Notes: generated from the letters alone by a model not told the origin. A stretch of DNA of 43,202 nt from Erysipelotrichaceae bacterium (GCA_030528085.1 JAUMZN010000006.1:1-43202), one strand, 5' to 3'; shown: positions 1 through 8,639, counted from the first letter of the stretch. Numbers and translations: made by a program.

Positions 1-325
1 TTTGTTCACTGCCCGAGAACATCAAGACTAAAAAATACTTTTGTCGGGCGCATCCAGCTAATAATAAGTCGCCAAGTGGTGAAAGATAATGAGTAATATA
101 TTGCATCTTTTTTCTCTATATTTTGTTTCGATTAAACTCCACTAATTGCTCGATATCTATTCGCAAATGACCTTTAAACAATAATGATTTGCCTTTCGAT
201 CAAAGTCATGATGTTTGCGTTTTATTGTCTTCTCCCTTTTTCTATTGTATGAAAAATTGGTACAATCAAAACCACCCGTAAATACAATCGATATCCAATC
301 GATTGATTAGAAATGAGACATAACG
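1..325. other. Intergenic region upstream of the DUF4317 gene
   Basis: No coding region is visible here. GCCCGA (11-16) and TCGGGC (44-49) form a 6-bp inverted repeat with a 27-base loop, but no U-run follows on either strand, so it is not a clear terminator. The remainder is AT-rich and ends in the promoter and weak ribosome binding site of the downstream gene. Confidence 0.5.
258..266 (+). promoter_or_regulatory. Extended -10 promoter for the DUF4317 gene
   Basis: TGGTACAAT is an extended -10 element (TGn followed by TACAAT) about 60 bases before the ATG. No good -35 hexamer is seen at 16-18 bp, which is tolerated for extended -10 promoters. Confidence 0.4.
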
Positions 326-1558
326 ATGAATAAAAAAGAACTAAACGAAATCAAAAAACAGTTAAAATACGAAAACGACGCCCTTTATTTAAAAGGAATC
401 CAAGAAGGCTATGGTCGCTGTAACGATGGCGAACCTGTCGTTCGCTTTACGCGTTTAATCAACGGCGATACTTTAGAAAAAGAAGAAGGCGAATTATTCT
501 TCGATATCTTCAAAAAAAGTTTGTCTGGCACTTATGGCAAAAACTTAATCGAATATGGCTTTGATCGCAATATTCCAGAATCCAAAGCGCTTCAAGAAAC
601 GTTCTTTGCTTATAAAGATGGCTCGCTTTTGATCAAAGAACAATTTGAACAACTCGTTAAAGATTTATTAGTCAAAGGAGATTACCGCAATCCGGTTTAT
701 ATCACAGCTGGGATTTTTGAATATGCAGCTCCGGCTTTAAATAAAAATAACGAAATTCTCGAAGAAAACTCTGTGTTCCGCTTTATGATTGTTGCGATTT
801 CAGAAGCAAAACTTACTGAAATCGGCTTATTCTACAATCATGAAACAAACGAAGTGCAACGCAAAGTGAACGACGAAATGCAAATCGTTACGCCACCACT
901 TGATGCATTTTTATACCCATCTTTTAGTGGGCGTGCTAGTGATGTAAACCACTTTCTCTATCATGCCAAAAGTGCCAAAAAACCAAACATCGATTTAATC
1001 GAGGATTACTTCCATATTCCTTTTGTCAGCTCCGCTCCTGAACAAGCAGAAGGATTTGCGAAAGTGATCGCTGATATTTTTCCAAATGGGATGGATACGA
1101 AAACCGCATTGAAGTTCCATGAAAACTTAGCTGATTATATCGATGAAAATGACAATGAAGATTCCATGGTCATGATGAACAAAACCCGCATTAAAGATTT
1201 ATTAGTCGCTTCAGGTGCCCCTGATGAAAATATGCGCTTTTTCGATTCTTCTTTCAGTAAGATTTTAGAAGATCAAGAAGTTGCTGCAGTGAACTTAATG
1301 GAAACAGGCAAAGTTTCCTTTAAAGCGCCGTCGATCTCGATTTCCGTTCGTGACGATGCCCTTGAATACGTCAAAACCAAAACAATCGATGGTCATCCTT
1401 GCTTAGTGATCGAAATGAATGACGGGTTAGAAATTTCCGGACTCCCCGCAAATCTGCTTACACCAACAAAAAACGTTCATGTCATTCAACCAACAAAGCA
1501 ACCACAGGAAGAAAACGAAGAACCAACACCAGATTCAATGTCATCTTATTCATTCTAA
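326..1558 (+). CDS. DUF4317 family protein
   Basis: A 410-residue soluble protein with no signal peptide or membrane segment. The N-terminus (MNKKELNEIKKQ) and the early block ending in SGTYGKNLIEYGF match my memory of DUF4317 proteins, common and uncharacterised in gut Firmicutes. Length fits the family (about 400). The C-terminus is acidic and glutamine-rich. It is monocistronic, followed within 10 bases by a strong terminator. The ribosome binding site is weak (a short GAGA stretch about 9 bases before the ATG). The function is unknown and nothing in the neighbourhood suggests one. Confidence 0.8.
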   Translation: MNKKELNEIKKQLKYENDALYLKGIQEGYGRCNDGEPVVRFTRLINGDTLEKEEGELFFDIFKKSLSGTYGKNLIEYGFDRNIPESKALQETFFAYKDGSLLIKEQFEQLVKDLLVKGDYRNPVYITAGIFEYAAPALNKNNEILEENSVFRFMIVAISEAKLTEIGLFYNHETNEVQRKVNDEMQIVTPPLDAFLYPSFSGRASDVNHFLYHAKSAKKPNIDLIEDYFHIPFVSSAPEQAEGFAKVIADIFPNGMDTKTALKFHENLADYIDENDNEDSMVMMNKTRIKDLLVASGAPDENMRFFDSSFSKILEDQEVAAVNLMETGKVSFKAPSISISVRDDALEYVKTKTIDGHPCLVIEMNDGLEISGLPANLLTPTKNVHVIQPTKQPQEENEEPTPDSMSSYSF

Positions 1559-1563
1559 GCGTT

Positions 1564-1592
1564 AAGAGTATCCACTTTCGGGTGCTCTTTTT
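1564..1592 (+). terminator. Intrinsic terminator after the DUF4317 gene
   Basis: AAGAGTATCC (1564-1573) pairs with GGGTGCTCTT (1580-1589) over 10 bp, including two G-U pairs, with a six-base loop and a T-run. Confidence 0.85.
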
Positions 1593-1621
1593 CATTTTAA
1601 TCCTCTTCTATTTTCGAAATT

Positions 1622-1679
1622 AAAAAAATCTCTTTTAGCAATGCTCAATTCTAAGCGAGATCCATCACTAAAAGAGATT
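1622..1679 (-). terminator. Terminator of the proB-proA-HAD operon
   Basis: On the minus strand a perfect 12-bp stem (1668-1679 with 1627-1638) closes a 29-base loop and is followed by seven U residues (1622-1628). It lies just beyond the stop codon of the HAD gene. Confidence 0.8.
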
Positions 1680-1689
1680 GATTGATTTT

Positions 1690-2454
1690 TTAAGACGAAT
1701 GATCAGAATGGATAAAATTCGTATCGATGATTTGCATCACTTCGTTCCAATTCATCGCTTCAAAAACGCGCTCATCTTGCGGTTGTTCAAACGGATCAAA
1801 TGCACGATTGCGGCGAAACCAAATACTTTGCGATCCGAAATTTAAAGACCCACTAATATCCGCTTTCCAAGAATCGCCAATAACGAGAATTTGTTCAGGA
1901 CAAATCGTTGGATCATTTTGTTCGCAGCGCACTTTTTCAAGTGCTTGTTCAAAAAAGAGTAGATTTGGTTTTGCATAACCTAACTCTTCACTAGTAAAGA
2001 CATCTTGAAACAAATCTAACATACCCGCTTTCTCCAAGCGATTGCGCTGTCCTTTAGTAGGACCATTAGAGACGATATATAGCGGATAGTGATATTTGAC
2101 AAGTGTTTCTAATGCTTCTTTTGCCCCTTGAATAACATGCGCATATCCATGCAGATGTTTGGAAAAATAAGCTTCAAATTCAGCATCGGGAGTAAAAGGA
2201 ATCTGCCATTTTTCAAACAAATGAGGAAAACGAATTTCAGCAAGTTTGTCCCTTGTCATTTCCCCTTCTTCAATACTGTCCCAAAGCTTGGCGTTTTCGA
2301 CTAAAAAGATCGGATAGTACGCCTCTTTCCATTCTAAATTTTTCCAAGCAAAGACTTCAATCAAAGCCGATTTTGCACATAGATCAAAATCTAATAACGT
2401 TTGATCGACATCAAGCCAAATTGCGCGAATTTCAATTGTTTTTTTCTGGACCAT
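1690..2454 (-). CDS. HAD-family phosphatase, YjjG-like nucleotidase
   Basis: A 254-aa HAD hydrolase with all four motifs: DVDQT near residue 16 (nucleophile and acid/base Asp), SNG near 130 (motif II), the motif III lysine in YAKPN, and GDSWKAD (motif IV) near 195. The helical cap between motifs I and II makes it subfamily IA. Length and motif spacing fit YjjG/YfnB-type noncanonical nucleotidases, which dephosphorylate pyrimidine nucleoside monophosphates; substrate is inferred. It starts 30 bases after proA with an AAGGTG ribosome binding site, so it is the third gene of the proline operon. No link to proline synthesis is obvious. Confidence 0.82.
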   Translation of the reverse strand: MVQKKTIEIRAIWLDVDQTLLDFDLCAKSALIEVFAWKNLEWKEAYYPIFLVENAKLWDSIEEGEMTRDKLAEIRFPHLFEKWQIPFTPDAEFEAYFSKHLHGYAHVIQGAKEALETLVKYHYPLYIVSNGPTKGQRNRLEKAGMLDLFQDVFTSEELGYAKPNLLFFEQALEKVRCEQNDPTICPEQILVIGDSWKADISGSLNFGSQSIWFRRNRAFDPFEQPQDERVFEAMNWNEVMQIIDTNFIHSDHSS

Positions 2455-2484
2455 AGCGACACCTTATTGTAAATCGTATCATTT

Positions 2485-3741
2485 TTAAGGACGAACTTGT
2501 CCATTGCCATAAATCACAAATTTAGTTGTCGTCAATGCCTGTAATCCCATTGGCCCTCTAGCATGAAGTTTCTGCGTTGAAATGCCAATTTCGGCTCCTA
2601 AGCCAAATTCATGACCATCGGTAAAACGCGTTGATGCATTGACATAAACCGCAGCTGCATCCACTTCATCCAAGAACTGTTCGGCATTACTGAAGTCTTG
2701 CGTAATAATGCATTCAGAATGGCGCGTATTATAACGATTAATATGCGCAATCGCTTCATCGAGATCATCAACGACTTTAATCGAGATTTCATAATCTAAA
2801 TATTCAGTTCCCCAATCCTCTGGAGTCGCTAAAAATTTTGGATTTTGTTGGAAGTATTCTAGAAGTTCTTGTTCGGCATGAATCTTCACTGGAAATTGAG
2901 CAAATTCTTGATCCAAGCGCTGGCATACTGCTTTAGCAACACTAGGCGTAACGAGCAATGATTCCACAGCATTGCATACGCCAACGCGCTGCGTCTTGCC
3001 ATTAACGATAATCGATGCAGCCATATCCAAATCTGCGGTGTCATCTACAAAAACATGACAATTTCCCGTTCCTGTTTCAATGACAGGTACAGTTGCCGTT
3101 TCAATGACAGAACGGATTAATCCGGCACCACCTCGAGGAATCAACACATCCACATATTCATGACAACGCATTAATTCACGTGATGCTTCACGGGAATTAT
3201 CTTCTAATAATTGCACCGCATGTTCCGTTAACCCTGCTTGGCGTAACGCTTGTTGGAGTACATTTACAATGGCCAAGTTGGACGAAGCAGCATCTTTTCC
3301 ACCTTTCAAAATTGTCGCATTACCTGATTTAAAACAAAGTGCAAAGACATCCGCTGTTACATTTGGACGAGCTTCATAAATTACTGCAATAACACCAAAT
3401 GGCACTCGCTTTTGCATGATATATAAACCATTTGGACGTTTTTCCATCTTCACAAATTGACCCACTGGATCTTCGAGTTGAGCAACTTCCTGCATGCCTT
3501 TTGCGATCGCTTCAACGCGCGCTTTGGTCAGCATTAAACGATCTTGAAGCGGCTTTGGCATGTCGTTTTGTTTCGCACGCTCTAAGTCTTGTGCATTGGC
3601 TTCAAGAATTTCATCGCAATGTTCTAACAATGCGTCTGCCGCTTGCATAAGGATTTCATTTTTTTGTTGAGTCGTTAATTTAGCGAGAACCCGGGATGCT
3701 ACTTGGGCTTGTTTTCCGAGTTGTTGAACGAGTGTACTCAT
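2485..3741 (-). CDS. proA: Glutamate-5-semialdehyde dehydrogenase (gamma-glutamyl phosphate reductase)
   Basis: A 418-aa member of the aldehyde dehydrogenase superfamily that reduces L-glutamyl-5-phosphate to the semialdehyde with NADPH, the second step of proline synthesis. Recognisable family blocks are VPFGVIAVIYEARPNVT, the GNATILKGG nucleotide-binding loop, GTGNCHVFVD, the region QRVGVCNAVE with the catalytic Cys (around residue 255), and the C-terminal HEFGLGAEIGISTQK. Length is normal. Its ATG overlaps the proB stop as ATGA, so the two are translationally coupled. Cytosolic. Confidence 0.97.
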   Translation of the reverse strand: MSTLVQQLGKQAQVASRVLAKLTTQQKNEILMQAADALLEHCDEILEANAQDLERAKQNDMPKPLQDRLMLTKARVEAIAKGMQEVAQLEDPVGQFVKMEKRPNGLYIMQKRVPFGVIAVIYEARPNVTADVFALCFKSGNATILKGGKDAASSNLAIVNVLQQALRQAGLTEHAVQLLEDNSREASRELMRCHEYVDVLIPRGGAGLIRSVIETATVPVIETGTGNCHVFVDDTADLDMAASIIVNGKTQRVGVCNAVESLLVTPSVAKAVCQRLDQEFAQFPVKIHAEQELLEYFQQNPKFLATPEDWGTEYLDYEISIKVVDDLDEAIAHINRYNTRHSECIITQDFSNAEQFLDEVDAAAVYVNASTRFTDGHEFGLGAEIGISTQKLHARGPMGLQALTTTKFVIYGNGQVRP

Positions 3742-4580
3742 AGTGCCTCCATCAATTGATCCAACTTATAATTCGGATCTCTGTTTGCGACAAAGAACGT
3801 CCCCTCTTTTTCTGCCTGCATAATTCGAGAAATGATATGGAAATCTTGAGCATTGGCGATCACCATGTCACAACCACTCGCACCAACCAATTTTGCGGCA
3901 TTGAGTTTTGTCGCCATTCCTCCCGTACCAACAGCACTAGAAGATCCTTTGCCTAGTTTTAAAATATCGTCATTTATTTCTTGGACTTCATCGATAAACT
4001 TCGCATCTGGATTACGATTTGGATCATCCGTATATAATCCATCGATATCCGACAACAAAATTAATAAGTCTGCATGAATCAGTGAAGCGACAATTGCGCT
4101 TAATGTGTCATTGTCACCAAATTCGATTTCATCTGTCGAAATCGTGTCATTTTCATTGACGATTGGAATGACGCCTAAATCAAAAAGTTCTTCAAATGTA
4201 TTCATTGCATTATTGCGTGGCAATTCATGAACGAGTGAATATTTCGTCAGCAGAATTTGCGAACAATTCTGCCCATATTCCGAAAAAAATTTTTGATACA
4301 ACATCATGAGTCTTGCTTGGCCAACTGAAGCACAAGCTTGTGTACGGGAAACAACATGAGGACGGCGCGCAAGACCTAAAGCTTGCCAACCAACCATAAT
4401 TGCTCCAGAAGATACGAGAACAACATCTTTTCCTGCATTTCTTAATGAGCTTAATTGTCGAACTAAAATTTCCATTCTGGCTAAATCCAGTTTTCCCGTT
4501 TCTGGATAAGTCAAAGATGAGGATCCGACTTTAATGACGATGCGTTTTGCATCTTTTATTCTTTCTCTTAACATTTTCAT
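3738..4580 (-). CDS. proB: Glutamate 5-kinase, short form without PUA domain
   Basis: A 280-aa amino-acid kinase that phosphorylates glutamate to start proline synthesis. The N-terminal IVIKVGSSSLT, VLVSSGAI, the substrate block VNENDTIS and FGDNDTLSA, and the ATP-site region GTGGMATKLNAAK are all present. It stops after the kinase domain, whereas E. coli ProB (about 367 aa) carries a C-terminal PUA domain; short forms are known in Firmicutes. No Shine-Dalgarno sequence precedes either candidate ATG (4580 or 4574). A -10-like hexamer lies only six bases upstream, which suggests a leaderless or nearly leaderless message. First gene of proB-proA-HAD. Confidence 0.95.
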   Translation of the reverse strand: MKMLRERIKDAKRIVIKVGSSSLTYPETGKLDLARMEILVRQLSSLRNAGKDVVLVSSGAIMVGWQALGLARRPHVVSRTQACASVGQARLMMLYQKFFSEYGQNCSQILLTKYSLVHELPRNNAMNTFEELFDLGVIPIVNENDTISTDEIEFGDNDTLSAIVASLIHADLLILLSDIDGLYTDDPNRNPDAKFIDEVQEINDDILKLGKGSSSAVGTGGMATKLNAAKLVGASGCDMVIANAQDFHIISRIMQAEKEGTFFVANRDPNYKLDQLMEAL

Positions 4581-4586
4581 GGGTTT

Positions 4587-4592
4587 ATTTTA
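4587..4592 (-). promoter_or_regulatory. Candidate -10 element very close to the proB start
   Basis: TAAAAT on the minus strand ends six bases before the ATG, which would place the transcription start on or next to the start codon. The -35 match is poor, so confidence is low. Confidence 0.25.
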
Positions 4593-4680
4593 ATCAAAAG
4601 AAAAAATTACGAAAGATATTTACTTAAAAACGAATCAATCTGTTCCGCTTATCATCAAGAATCACACAATTTTCACATGA

Positions 4681-4722
4681 AAAAAGACTTTGCGTAACCG
4701 ATTTCTCAGTCATTCGCAAAGC
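4681..4722 (-). terminator. Terminator of the MATE gene
   Basis: CTTTGCG (4688-4694) and CGCAAAG (4715-4721) form the stem. The minus-strand RNA continues into UCUUUUUU. It lies about 40 bases past the MATE stop codon. Confidence 0.65.
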
Positions 4723-4760
4723 CTTTGTTTCATATTTAATTGTTTTACGTTTTACTCGAC

Positions 4761-6104
4761 CTAAACAGCTTGTGTTCTATTCCATTTTCTTTGTTTTTGT
4801 TTTTTCATCAGCACATTGAAAAAGACAAAACCAAGTATTGCGGCAATAAATTCAGTTACTGGATAAGCAAGCCAAACACCAGTCATTTGTCCAAAATGAG
4901 CAAGGATAAAGGCAATTGGCAAAATCAAAATCAATCCCCGCAAAATCGATAAAATATGCGCTGGCAGTGTCTTTTCAATCGACGTAAAGTAAGTCGCTAA
5001 AATCGTGTTATAACCAACAAATGGCGCAGAGATGAAGTAAAGTTTTAAGCCAAGTTCAGAGATCGCTTGTAAAGTGGCGCTGCCTTCACTGTTGAATACC
5101 GCTGTAATCGGCGCGGCAAAGAAGAAGATCACACCATACATCAAAGCCGAAGCCGCAAACGCAGTAATTTTGGCATAGCGATAAACGACATGCAGTTTAT
5201 CATGATCTCCTTGACCATAATAGCGGCTGATTAATGGTTGAACACCTTGGCCAATACCGGTATGAATGCCCGTGACGACTAAAGCAATATTGGCAATTAC
5301 GCCATAAGCAGCAATTCCGATATTTCCTTCTAAACTTAAAATAATCGCATTAAACGTGATCATGACAATCCCTGTTGAAATCTGGGCAACAAAGGAAGGA
5401 AATCCGATCGATAAATCCCAACCCATAATCCGAAAATCAATTTTCGTTTTAATGAAATGGAATGTGTTTTTATGCTTAAGCCAATGCGGCATCATCATCA
5501 ACATACTCAAAATCGGTGAAATCCCAGTCGCTAAAATCGCCCCTAGCATTCCCATTTTGCATGGAAAAATGAAGATATAGTCCATCAACATATTGGAGCA
5601 GCTTCCCATCAACGTCGCCATCATCGCCAATTGTGGACTGCCATCATTGCGCAATAAACAAAGAAAAATATTATTCAATATCAATGCTGGGGAAAAGAGC
5701 ATCAACGTTTGTAGGTACGTATTCGTTAGTTCTAAGATTTCTGCATTTGCGCCAAGTAAACTCGCAATTTGTCTTGAGCAGAAAAACGCCGGCAGCATAT
5801 AAACAATGGAAAAGCCTAGAGCTAAATACATCGTATTCGTAAAAATACGATTGACTAATCCTTGGTTTCCTTGGCTTTTACAAATTGAAAATTTGGTCGC
5901 TGCGCCCATCCCGATCATTAATCCCGTTCCATGAATTAAATTGTAGGCTGGAATCGCAATATTCAAAGCAGCTAAACCGTTTGATCCAAGCCCTTCGGCA
6001 ACAAAATACGTATCGACCAAAATATAACAAGAAACACCTAGTGTTCCAAAAACGCTCAATAGAATGTAACGCAAAAACTCTTTTCGAATTGCGGCTTTTT
6101 CCAT
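4761..6104 (-). CDS. MATE family multidrug/toxic compound exporter
   Basis: A 447-aa integral membrane protein with about 12 predicted transmembrane helices, the normal MATE length. The N-terminal block (YILVDTYFVAEGLGSNGLAALNIAIP) is characteristic of the DinF/NorM-like MATE branch, as is the repeat of the fold in the second half after residue 225. The family exports cationic drugs or metabolites using Na+ or H+; the substrate here is unknown. The ATG at 6104 has a GGAGAG ribosome binding site about 8 bases upstream. A hairpin with a U-run sits directly before that site, so expression may be controlled by premature termination. Confidence 0.9.
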   Translation of the reverse strand: MEKAAIRKEFLRYILLSVFGTLGVSCYILVDTYFVAEGLGSNGLAALNIAIPAYNLIHGTGLMIGMGAATKFSICKSQGNQGLVNRIFTNTMYLALGFSIVYMLPAFFCSRQIASLLGANAEILELTNTYLQTLMLFSPALILNNIFLCLLRNDGSPQLAMMATLMGSCSNMLMDYIFIFPCKMGMLGAILATGISPILSMLMMMPHWLKHKNTFHFIKTKIDFRIMGWDLSIGFPSFVAQISTGIVMITFNAIILSLEGNIGIAAYGVIANIALVVTGIHTGIGQGVQPLISRYYGQGDHDKLHVVYRYAKITAFAASALMYGVIFFFAAPITAVFNSEGSATLQAISELGLKLYFISAPFVGYNTILATYFTSIEKTLPAHILSILRGLILILPIAFILAHFGQMTGVWLAYPVTEFIAAILGFVFFNVLMKKQKQRKWNRTQAV

Positions 6105-6119
6105 TTTTTCACTCTCCTT

Positions 6120-6173
6120 AAAAAAATACGCCAGTAGTTTCTATCCGTAAAAACCAAGATAGAAAGACTGACG
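6120..6173 (-). promoter_or_regulatory. Attenuator-like hairpin in the MATE leader
   Basis: On minus-strand RNA, 6158-6173 pairs with 6129-6145 in a 15-bp stem with a small internal loop, a 12-base loop and a trailing U-run (6120-6126). The run ends three bases before the GGAGAG ribosome binding site. A U-G pair near the base forms only on the minus strand, which supports that orientation. No known riboswitch consensus was recognised upstream. Confidence 0.55.
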
Positions 6174-6372
6174 CAAAATGTCATATGCGTTTAGACAAGA
6201 TTGTTCATCTCATTTATAATTCAGTGTAATTCGATAAAGTTTATATTCAATTTTCCCATGAAATTCAATCCCTTTTTTATGATCTAATGAAGATTGTAAA
6301 AACCTATCGCAAATCTAGCGTTAAACCAACAAAGATCCAATCGCATTAACGTTTTGTGTGAACGTTCATGTC

Positions 6373-6400
6373 TTGTGATTCATTTGAATCGTGATACAAT
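6373..6400 (+). promoter_or_regulatory. Promoter of the tRNA-Pro gene
   Basis: TTGTGA (6373-6378) and TACAAT (6395-6400) are separated by 16 bp, and the mature tRNA begins 12 bases after the -10. Confidence 0.6.
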
Positions 6401-6412
6401 ACGATTTGTTTC

Positions 6413-6489
6413 CAGGATGTAGCTTAGCTTGGTAAAGTGCTTGGTTCGGGACCAAGAGAGCGCGGGTTCGAATCCCGCCATCCTGACCA
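6413..6489 (+). tRNA. tRNA-Pro (anticodon CGG)
   Basis: A full 77-base cloverleaf. The acceptor stem CAGGATG/CATCCTG is perfectly paired. The anticodon stem CTTGG/CCAAG encloses TTCGGGA, giving anticodon CGG at 6447-6449 with G at position 37 as usual for proline tRNAs. The T-arm is GCGGG TTCGAAT CCCGC. The CCA end is encoded (6487-6489). It reads the CCG codon. It stands alone, with its own promoter and terminator. Confidence 0.97.
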
Positions 6490-6499
6490 TTTTAATTTC

Positions 6500-6525
6500 A
6501 ACACCATCATTTGATGGTGTTTTTT
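6500..6525 (+). terminator. Terminator of the tRNA-Pro gene
   Basis: A 10-bp stem, AACACCATCA with TGATGGTGTT, and a two-base loop, followed by a T-run and beginning 10 bases after the CCA. Confidence 0.85.
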
Positions 6526-6557
6526 CTTAGATTCACATCTATTATGCGTTTGAACCA

Positions 6558-6602
6558 ACAAAAAAGCGTTTTGTCTTTTGCGCAACTTCATTAACAAAAC
6601 GC
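6558..6602 (-). terminator. Terminator of the lipoprotein gene
   Basis: The minus-strand stem GCGTTTTGT (6594-6602) with ACAAAACGC (6566-6574) is followed by a U-run. It is 15 bases past the stop codon. Confidence 0.75.
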
Positions 6603-6616
6603 ATTTCATTTAAAAT

Positions 6617-7171
6617 TTAAGCCTTGGCATTTTCTTGGAAACTATCAAAAACAGCAGCTAAATCTGCATGATCCGTTCCATTCGGCGCCCATAATCCAAA
6701 TACTTCTTTTTCGATTTGGCGCAATAACCAAATACCTTGTTCACCTTCTAATTGAACCAAAGATTGTTGATAGTTTTCACCATCTTGGTTTTTGATATTC
6801 GTTTCTTGGTCAAGATACACTTGATAAGCATCTTTTGCTTCGTCTTCACTCGTAAACCAAACCGCAAAAATCATGCGTCCATCTTGCGGGTTATAGCCGC
6901 CAAATGATTGCGTAATATTGGGACGATCCGATAAACCAAGTTCTCCAGCATTAATTGTTTTTAATTGCCATCCTTGGGTAGTTAAGTCAACTTCGATATC
7001 ATCTTTTGCTTTTGTTGTTTTGATGACATGGCCATGTTCATCAACTAGAGCTTGGCTATTGCCATTTTGGACAGAGTTTTGTTGACTCGCATGATTACCA
7101 TCTTTCGAAGAACAACCACACCCCACTAAAAATGTCATAAGCAAAAGCCCAGTGAATAAACGTTTAAACAT
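6617..7171 (-). CDS. Predicted lipoprotein of unknown function
   Basis: The start is set at 7171 because a clean GGAGG lies 5 bases before this ATG; an upstream in-frame ATG would add 15 residues that spoil the signal peptide. The 184-aa product has a lipoprotein signal (KR, hydrophobic run, LVGC with the lipidated Cys at 18). A Ser/Asn/Gln-rich linker and a globular domain of about 130 residues follow, with no family I recognise. It is probably anchored to the outer face of the membrane. It is monocistronic, with a terminator after it. The function is not known. Confidence 0.75.
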   Translation of the reverse strand: MFKRLFTGLLLMTFLVGCGCSSKDGNHASQQNSVQNGNSQALVDEHGHVIKTTKAKDDIEVDLTTQGWQLKTINAGELGLSDRPNITQSFGGYNPQDGRMIFAVWFTSEDEAKDAYQVYLDQETNIKNQDGENYQQSLVQLEGEQGIWLLRQIEKEVFGLWAPNGTDHADLAAVFDSFQENAKA

Positions 7172-7324
7172 AAAGCCTCCATCGATTCTATTTAAAATTT
7201 GCTTTAAATATCGCAAATTAATTTAAATCATTCATATTTTCGTAAAATCGTCAATACGAATTATTATAACCGCAATCCTTATGAGAAATCAAAATTTTAC
7301 GACATGATCTACTCGCAATTTTAT

Positions 7325-7363
7325 TTATAAAAAGAGCACCTCGTCATTAGGACGGATACTCTT
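7325..7363 (-). terminator. Terminator of the HAD-patB operon
   Basis: On the minus strand AAAGAGTATCC pairs with GGTGCTCTTT (with G-U pairs), an inner GTC/GAC extends the stem, and U residues follow. The stem arms closely match those of the terminator at 1564-1592. Confidence 0.75.
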
Positions 7364-7382
7364 TAGTCTTCATGAAAAAGCA

Positions 7383-8618
7383 TCATGCGTTAAATACATA
7401 TCGATCTAAACGATCAAATGCTTCTTGAACACGCGAAGTCGGTAGCGCTAAATTCATACGGATATGATTCGGTCCTTGGAATGGTCGACCATCTTGCCAA
7501 ATGACACCATATTCGATTCCTTTACGCATTAGGGCATCAACAGTCATGTTATGTTGTTTACACCATTCGGTGCAATCTAAAAACAACATATAGGTTCCTT
7601 GTGGTTTACTTAACTTAACGCCTTGGAAATGTTCTTGGATAAAGTTATAGGCATAATCGACATTGGTTGCTAATACTTGATTGAGTTCATCACACCATTC
7701 CATACCGACTTGACTATATGCCCCAATTGAAGCATGCATGCTTAATACGTTCATCGAATTGTAATGCGATAAAGATGCATATTTTGCATAGCGATCGCTA
7801 AGCGTCTTGTTATAGATAATGTGATAAGATCCAACAAGTCCAGCAAGGTTAAATGTTTTGGATGGAGCATAGAAAGCAATTGTATTGTCTTTCATCCAAT
7901 CATTGACCGTTTGTAAAGGAATATGCTGATATTCAGCACGTACGATATCTGACCAAATTTCATCACTAATCACTTTGACATCGTATTTTTCACAAAGAGT
8001 TGCCAGTGCTTCCAATTCTTCTTTTTCCCAAACACGTCCTGATGGATTATGCGGTGAACAGAAAATCATAGTATGAATCTTTTCTTTCACAATCTTTTGT
8101 TCCATATCCGCAAAATCCATACGCCAAATTCCTTGTTCATCCAACTTCAAAGGCGAATGAACGAGTTGATATCCAAAGTTGGATAATGAGTTTGTAAATC
8201 CAATATAGGTCGGAGAATGAAGAAGGACTTTATCCCCTGGCGCACAAAATAACTGCATCGCGCTCATCACGCCACCTAAAACCCCATTTTCATATCCAAT
8301 ATGTTCTGGTTTTAATCCAACCACGCCATAGCGAGCTTGGTGCCAATGAATAATAGACTCGAAATATTCTGGACGAGGCTTAAAATAACCGAAAGCTGGA
8401 TGTTGTAAACGAGTTTGCATCGCTTCTAAAATGGATGGACAAGTGGGATAGTTCATGTCCGCAACCCACATCGGAATTAAATCAAACCCCTCTTTAATTT
8501 GTAATTCCGTAACAGGAACCGTTGGCGCTGTCCCATCTGCTTGAGGTACATGGACATATTCCACCGCAATCGCATCTTGGTTACGACGATCCATAATCGT
8601 TGTAAAATCGTATTTCAT
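7383..8618 (-). CDS. PatB/MalY-type cystathionine beta-lyase (PLP-dependent C-S lyase)
   Basis: A 411-aa fold-type I PLP enzyme. The N-terminal MWVADMNYP is the hallmark of the MalY/PatB branch. CSPHNPSGRVW binds PLP, SDEIWSDIV carries the Asp contacting the pyridine nitrogen, and APSKTFNLAGLVGSY contains the Schiff-base lysine (near residue 245). RMNLALP near the C-terminus carries the carboxylate-binding Arg. The family cleaves cystathionine or cysteine to pyruvate, ammonia and a thiol. It starts 21 bases after the Cof-type HAD gene, in the same operon. Substrate cannot be fixed from sequence. Confidence 0.9.
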   Translation of the reverse strand: MKYDFTTIMDRRNQDAIAVEYVHVPQADGTAPTVPVTELQIKEGFDLIPMWVADMNYPTCPSILEAMQTRLQHPAFGYFKPRPEYFESIIHWHQARYGVVGLKPEHIGYENGVLGGVMSAMQLFCAPGDKVLLHSPTYIGFTNSLSNFGYQLVHSPLKLDEQGIWRMDFADMEQKIVKEKIHTMIFCSPHNPSGRVWEKEELEALATLCEKYDVKVISDEIWSDIVRAEYQHIPLQTVNDWMKDNTIAFYAPSKTFNLAGLVGSYHIIYNKTLSDRYAKYASLSHYNSMNVLSMHASIGAYSQVGMEWCDELNQVLATNVDYAYNFIQEHFQGVKLSKPQGTYMLFLDCTEWCKQHNMTVDALMRKGIEYGVIWQDGRPFQGPNHIRMNLALPTSRVQEAFDRLDRYVFNA

Positions 8619-8639
8619 CTGATTTCATCCTCTCTTTGT

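Noticed and set aside
11-49. Terminator at the left edge
   Set aside because: A 6-bp stem with a 27-base loop and no U-run on either strand.
4581-4760. Proline T-box upstream of proB
   Set aside because: The leader is too short and lacks the T-box consensus and a following terminator.
6129-6173. Purine-riboswitch resemblance on the plus strand (GTTTCTATC segment)
   Set aside because: The segment is one arm of a simple hairpin; the conserved three-way junction and loop-loop contacts are absent, and the gene it would control is on the other strand.
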